From: G963674955 sp963674955
GTDB lineage: Bacteria > Desulfobacterota > Desulfovibrionia > Desulfovibrionales > Desulfovibrionaceae
Direction of reading: 5' to 3'
DNA: 64,000 nucleotides
NCBI GenBank assembly: GCA_963674955.2
Contig: CAXXKR010000004.1
Location: forward strand, 1,426,001 to 1,490,000
Under the pieces are notes generated by a model that saw nothing but the letters and a program-made list of their open reading frames with translations, searched no databases and was not told the DNA's origin. Positions 60,880 through 64,000 of the stretch are shown piece after piece (within the stretch, counting starts at the first letter, position 1; each line of letters begins with the position of its first letter). A program made the position numbers and the translations under genes.

Positions 60880-62289
60880 TCAACAAGCCCCTTTACCCTT
60901 GAACACAATAAGAATCGTTTTAAATATTATTTTCAAATCATCTATAAATCGCCAAGTGTCAATATACTGCAAATCAAGACGGACCACATCGTTGAAATCC
61001 GTAATATCGCTTCGTCCCGAAATCTGCCAAAGGCCCGTTATGCCGGGCTTCATTGAAATCCGGCGCCTGTGCCAGTGTTCATACTCCCTGATTTCATCCT
61101 CCAACGGAGGTCTGGTCCCCACTATGCTCATATCACCATTGAGGACATTTATGAACTGCGGAAATTCGTCCAGGGAGGTCTTGCGCAGAAACGCGCCCAC
61201 CTTGGTGATTCTGGGATCCTTGTCCACCTTGAACATGAAGCCGTTCATCTTGTTGCTTTTAAGCAACTCCTCTTTCCGCATTTCAGCGTCCAGATACATT
61301 GTCCTGAACTTGTATATCTTGAACCGCCTGCCGTTCTCGCCCACGCGGACCTGCTTGAAAAGCACCGGGCCACTGGAATCAAGCTTGATGGCCAGGGCCA
61401 CGAGGGGATACATCATGACAAAAACCAGGAAGCCGACGCCGCCCACCACGAAATCCAGGACCCGCTTGTAAAGCAGACCGGTCGCGTTTATGCGCACCAC
61501 ATTCCAGGTCAGAACCGGAATTTCCTGTATATTCTCGACCTTTACCGGAGTCAGGGACATGGGGTCGTACATGGAGGGCACCACCCGGTACGACAGACCG
61601 ATCAGTTCACAGGCCGCCATATATTTTTTCAGCTCCCCGCCGGGTCCCATCACGAACACGACCTCGTCGATGGAACGCCCGACCAGGATATTTTCGAAGT
61701 CGTCGAGCGTTCCCAGATAGGGAAGGCCCATGACCTCGGCCCCGGAATCCGCCGAGGACTTGACGAATCCCACAACCTTGTGTCCCCAGCTTCTCTGCCG
61801 TTCAAGGGCATCGAAAACCATTGCCGCCCTTTTGTCGGAACCCACCAAAAGGATTCTGCGGGCATGGAGTCCGTCGGCCTTTCTGGACTCGAGGTACAAT
61901 TCCATGATCAGCCGGACCACAATGAAGGCCATAAGAAGCACGGCAGCGTAAATTATCAGGAAAAGACGCGAGACATCCTGAATCTTGAGGGAAAACATAC
62001 CAATGCCCAAGACCGAAAAATCGACGAGAATGACGACTATTATCTTTCCGACGAGCCTGTAGATGGTGGCAAACCGCTTGTCGCCGTAAAAGCCGAAACG
62101 TCCCATGACAAAGGCGTTCACGAACATCAGGGCCATTATCATGCCCACCAGCATCTGGTCCGTTATCCACCATTGGTAGTCGCTCAGAACCCAACGGAGA
62201 TACTCGGCCAGATAACCACTGCAAATGACGACAATGCCGTCAAGTAGAATCAAAAAGTTTATAAGGACCTGAACTTGTTGAGCGTACAT
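60880..62289 (-). CDS. Polyprenyl-phosphate sugar phosphotransferase (EPS initiation)
   Basis: 469 aa. The N-terminal part has about four to five transmembrane helices and a nucleotide-binding-like domain (RRILLVGSDKRAAMVFDAL, VVFVMGPGGELKKY). The C-terminal catalytic domain has RVLDFVVGGVGFLVFVMMYP, FKIYKFRTMYLDAEMR, RKTSLDEFPQFINVLNGDMS, IVGTRPPLEDEI and GITGLWQISGRSDITDF, the WcaJ/EpsE type that transfers a hexose 1-phosphate to undecaprenyl phosphate. Such enzymes are regular members of exosortase loci and start an exopolysaccharide. Start ATG 62289; ribosome site weak. Confidence 0.93.
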   Translation of the reverse strand: MYAQQVQVLINFLILLDGIVVICSGYLAEYLRWVLSDYQWWITDQMLVGMIMALMFVNAFVMGRFGFYGDKRFATIYRLVGKIIVVILVDFSVLGIGMFSLKIQDVSRLFLIIYAAVLLMAFIVVRLIMELYLESRKADGLHARRILLVGSDKRAAMVFDALERQRSWGHKVVGFVKSSADSGAEVMGLPYLGTLDDFENILVGRSIDEVVFVMGPGGELKKYMAACELIGLSYRVVPSMYDPMSLTPVKVENIQEIPVLTWNVVRINATGLLYKRVLDFVVGGVGFLVFVMMYPLVALAIKLDSSGPVLFKQVRVGENGRRFKIYKFRTMYLDAEMRKEELLKSNKMNGFMFKVDKDPRITKVGAFLRKTSLDEFPQFINVLNGDMSIVGTRPPLEDEIREYEHWHRRRISMKPGITGLWQISGRSDITDFNDVVRLDLQYIDTWRFIDDLKIIFKTILIVFKGKGAC

Positions 62290-62333
62290 CCGGTTTCTCT
62301 GTTATCCGTCTTCGAAGAATCGATTATCCATTC

Positions 62334-63881
62334 TCACTTTTGGCCCTCGATTTCACCCGGAACATACTCGGGCAGGACCTTGACCATTTCCGATATGAAT
62401 CCATCCATAACGATCTGGGCCTCGTCTGGAGTCTGACCGGGATTTAGGATCATTTCCACCCGGACCAATGCGCCATCCGAGCGTTTCTTGAAAATCGAAT
62501 CCAGAACAAGGTAAAGCTTGTTCAGATACTCGCTGGTTATCAGCCTGCCGCGTTGTTGAAACCAGAAGTTGGCCACGACTTCGCTTTTGCCCTTGGTCAG
62601 GACCATGCGCTGTAAGGAAAAATCGCGGCCCGTGCCCTTGCCCGGAGAAAGGTCATGTTTGTCTCCAAGCTCCCATCCGCCGCCGATAAAGCAGGAAGCA
62701 GGCGCATGGGCCGTATGCTGCGTCGTCTGCCAGGCGTAGTAGGAAATAAGCAAATGGACATATTCTCCCGTATCGCTGTTCCGGTAGCGGGCCTTGACGT
62801 AATCGTCGGCCCAGAGGGCCTTGAGAATTCCCTGATCCAAATACTGCCTCTCCCCCTCCCATTTGCCGAGGGTCATGGGAAACTCGTTGAAGCTTTTGCG
62901 CTGGGGTTCGATCTGGACGGTCACCAAAACGGCACTGAGCACCGCCACCGTCACGAATACGGACCCGGCCAGCAGAAAGCGGTGCCAGCCGACACGCACA
63001 AGACCGGCTGCTTCCTCTCCGGCATCGTCCGTCTCTTTCCTTGAGTCGGGTCTTATTTTTTTCAGCCCCCAACTCAGGCCGAGAAGCAGAGCTATGGAGA
63101 CGACGTAAACAAGCCAACCTGAAAAATCATGGAAAAAACCCTCGGCCATTTCCGGAGAGAGAACCCGGACCAGCACGCCGGTTATGGCGATCCGAAAGGC
63201 GTTGGCGACAACCGAAACCGGAAGGCCGAGGAGCAGAAGCAGAATCCGTTTCCAGACCCTCTTGTGAAAGAAATAGCCGATGAGCAAACTGAGCAGCAAC
63301 GTGGGTATGAAATAGCGCAAGCCGCTGCAGGCATTGACCACCTCAAGCTGCATAAGGCCGAGGTCGATGACGTTGCCTTCCCTGTAGGCGGGAATCATGA
63401 ACATCTCCAGCATGTTGGTTGCCAGAGCCGTTGAGGCCAGCTTGAGTTTGAATGACAGCAGCCTGTTGAGAAACGGCGGCGGCGGGACCATGAAAAGCAG
63501 CACCAGCATGGAGAACCGCACCCTGGAAAAGGATCGGGGATTCAGCATGAAAGCCAGGAACGCCACCACGGTGAGCCACATGGAGACATAGACGAAGGTT
63601 TCCAGGGAGCCGAGTCGGCCCACCACAAAGAAAATGGTGCTGCAAAAAAGGGCCGCATAACCGGTCCAGGCTTTCTGGCCGCCGCGAAAGAACAGACGGT
63701 CTCTTTCCTCATAAATCAGGTAGGCTGTGATCAGGGGCACGAGAAAGCAATAGGAGGTGTCGTCCTGGTTCCACCTTCCGTACAGGGTCTGAAAGTGCGG
63801 AAGATAGAGATAAATCCAGCCACCCAAAAAAGCCAGGAGGGAAAAGGCAAAAGGCTTATTGTCGATAATTTGCCGAATCAA
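62334..63881 (-). CDS. xrtD: Exosortase D (VPLPA-CTERM-specific) fused to EpsI-like domain
   Basis: 515 aa. Eight or so membrane helices in the first 290 residues hold the exosortase active site: Cys in VNACSGLRYFIPT, Arg in ANAFRIAITGV and His in FFHDFSGWLVY. A C-terminal periplasmic EpsI-type domain (about 330-515) has HAPASCFIGGGWEL and an NFWFQQRGR motif. This fusion architecture and the nearby VPLPA tails indicate XrtD. It cleaves the sorting tail of exported proteins and attaches them to a surface component. TTG 63881 with GGGGG five bases upstream is the likeliest start. The downstream genes (sugar transferase, PrsT-like, two substrates) complete the system. Confidence 0.9.
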   Translation of the reverse strand: MIRQIIDNKPFAFSLLAFLGGWIYLYLPHFQTLYGRWNQDDTSYCFLVPLITAYLIYEERDRLFFRGGQKAWTGYAALFCSTIFFVVGRLGSLETFVYVSMWLTVVAFLAFMLNPRSFSRVRFSMLVLLFMVPPPPFLNRLLSFKLKLASTALATNMLEMFMIPAYREGNVIDLGLMQLEVVNACSGLRYFIPTLLLSLLIGYFFHKRVWKRILLLLLGLPVSVVANAFRIAITGVLVRVLSPEMAEGFFHDFSGWLVYVVSIALLLGLSWGLKKIRPDSRKETDDAGEEAAGLVRVGWHRFLLAGSVFVTVAVLSAVLVTVQIEPQRKSFNEFPMTLGKWEGERQYLDQGILKALWADDYVKARYRNSDTGEYVHLLISYYAWQTTQHTAHAPASCFIGGGWELGDKHDLSPGKGTGRDFSLQRMVLTKGKSEVVANFWFQQRGRLITSEYLNKLYLVLDSIFKKRSDGALVRVEMILNPGQTPDEAQIVMDGFISEMVKVLPEYVPGEIEGQK

Positions 63882-63926
63882 TTCTACCCCCTGTCGCTCA
63901 ATGTTGAAAAATGGATTGGTTCTGGC

Positions 63927-64000
63927 CTAGCCGTCCAACCTGAAGTGCACAGCGGCGTCAGGCTCCGGATATAAGGACCTAGTTCTTGTCGGATGGTTTG
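63927..64000 (-). CDS. C-terminal end of a gene continuing beyond the window
   Basis: An open minus-strand frame enters from the window end and stops at TAG (63929-63927); its tail reads SLYPEPDAAVHFRLDG. The final residues have ordinary codon use for the region, so it is probably the tail of a protein upstream of xrtD, but too little is visible to name it. Confidence 0.4.
   Translation of the reverse strand, partial: NHPTRTRSLYPEPDAAVHFRLDG

Overview
The window looks like a stretch of chromosome from a sulfate-reducing deltaproteobacterium of the Desulfovibrio/Pseudodesulfovibrio type. This is an inference from content: a multihaem periplasmic cytochrome c, abundant sigma-54 regulation, tungstate uptake, likely selenocysteine use, and a bacterial-type isoprenoid/housekeeping operon, all in GC-rich, tightly packed genes. 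No rRNA and no CRISPR array is present.

Layout. 1-3310: end of an RND efflux pump and a glutaminyl cyclase. 3388-4653: two divergent genes, each with an in-frame UGA at a conserved redox cysteine and a bacterial SECIS-like hairpin just downstream: an AhpD-like CxxU protein and a LysR-type regulator. 4654-5763: about 1.1 kb with no recognisable gene. 5764-9708: lgt, an unknown protein, a receiver/TPR protein and a 3'-5' exonuclease. 9712-19251: arfB, a compact reverse-strand operon (ispG, proS, xseA, an M23 peptidase, xseB, ispA, dxs) and a CysH-like protein. 19372-21316: tRNA-Arg with a 1.84-kb insert bounded by a 22-bp repeat of its 3' end. 21375-24080: a PAS/sigma-54 activator divergent from an octahaem cytochrome c, with paired activator sites and a near-consensus -24/-12 promoter. 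24176-26160: corA and an MscS-type channel. 26360-35064: a four-gene glycogen operon ending in a synthase-phosphorylase fusion. 35113-40968: a lysine 2,3-aminomutase, two ATP-grasp ligases and a GNAT acetyltransferase behind a sigma-54 promoter, beside a sigma-54 activator. 41088-45906: nitroreductase, DsrE-like, LysE-type exporter, an unknown protein, glycerate kinase and a hydroxyacid dehydrogenase. 46229-49075: wtpABC. 49095-55250: a signalling cluster (binding protein, PAS histidine kinase, two receiver proteins) in which one receiver-HDOD gene is broken by a 129-bp ISL3 transposase fragment. 55582-56664: a vWA-OmpA protein. 56737-63881: a VPLPA-CTERM/exosortase system with two substrates, a TPR lipoprotein, a sugar transferase and XrtD.

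The most unusual parts are the divergent pair of probable selenoproteins, the aminomutase/double-ATP-grasp/acetyltransferase cluster (a possible beta-lysine peptide or osmolyte pathway), the mini-island in tRNA-Arg, and the transposase scar in the HDOD gene. All functions are predictions from sequence; no database search was possible.
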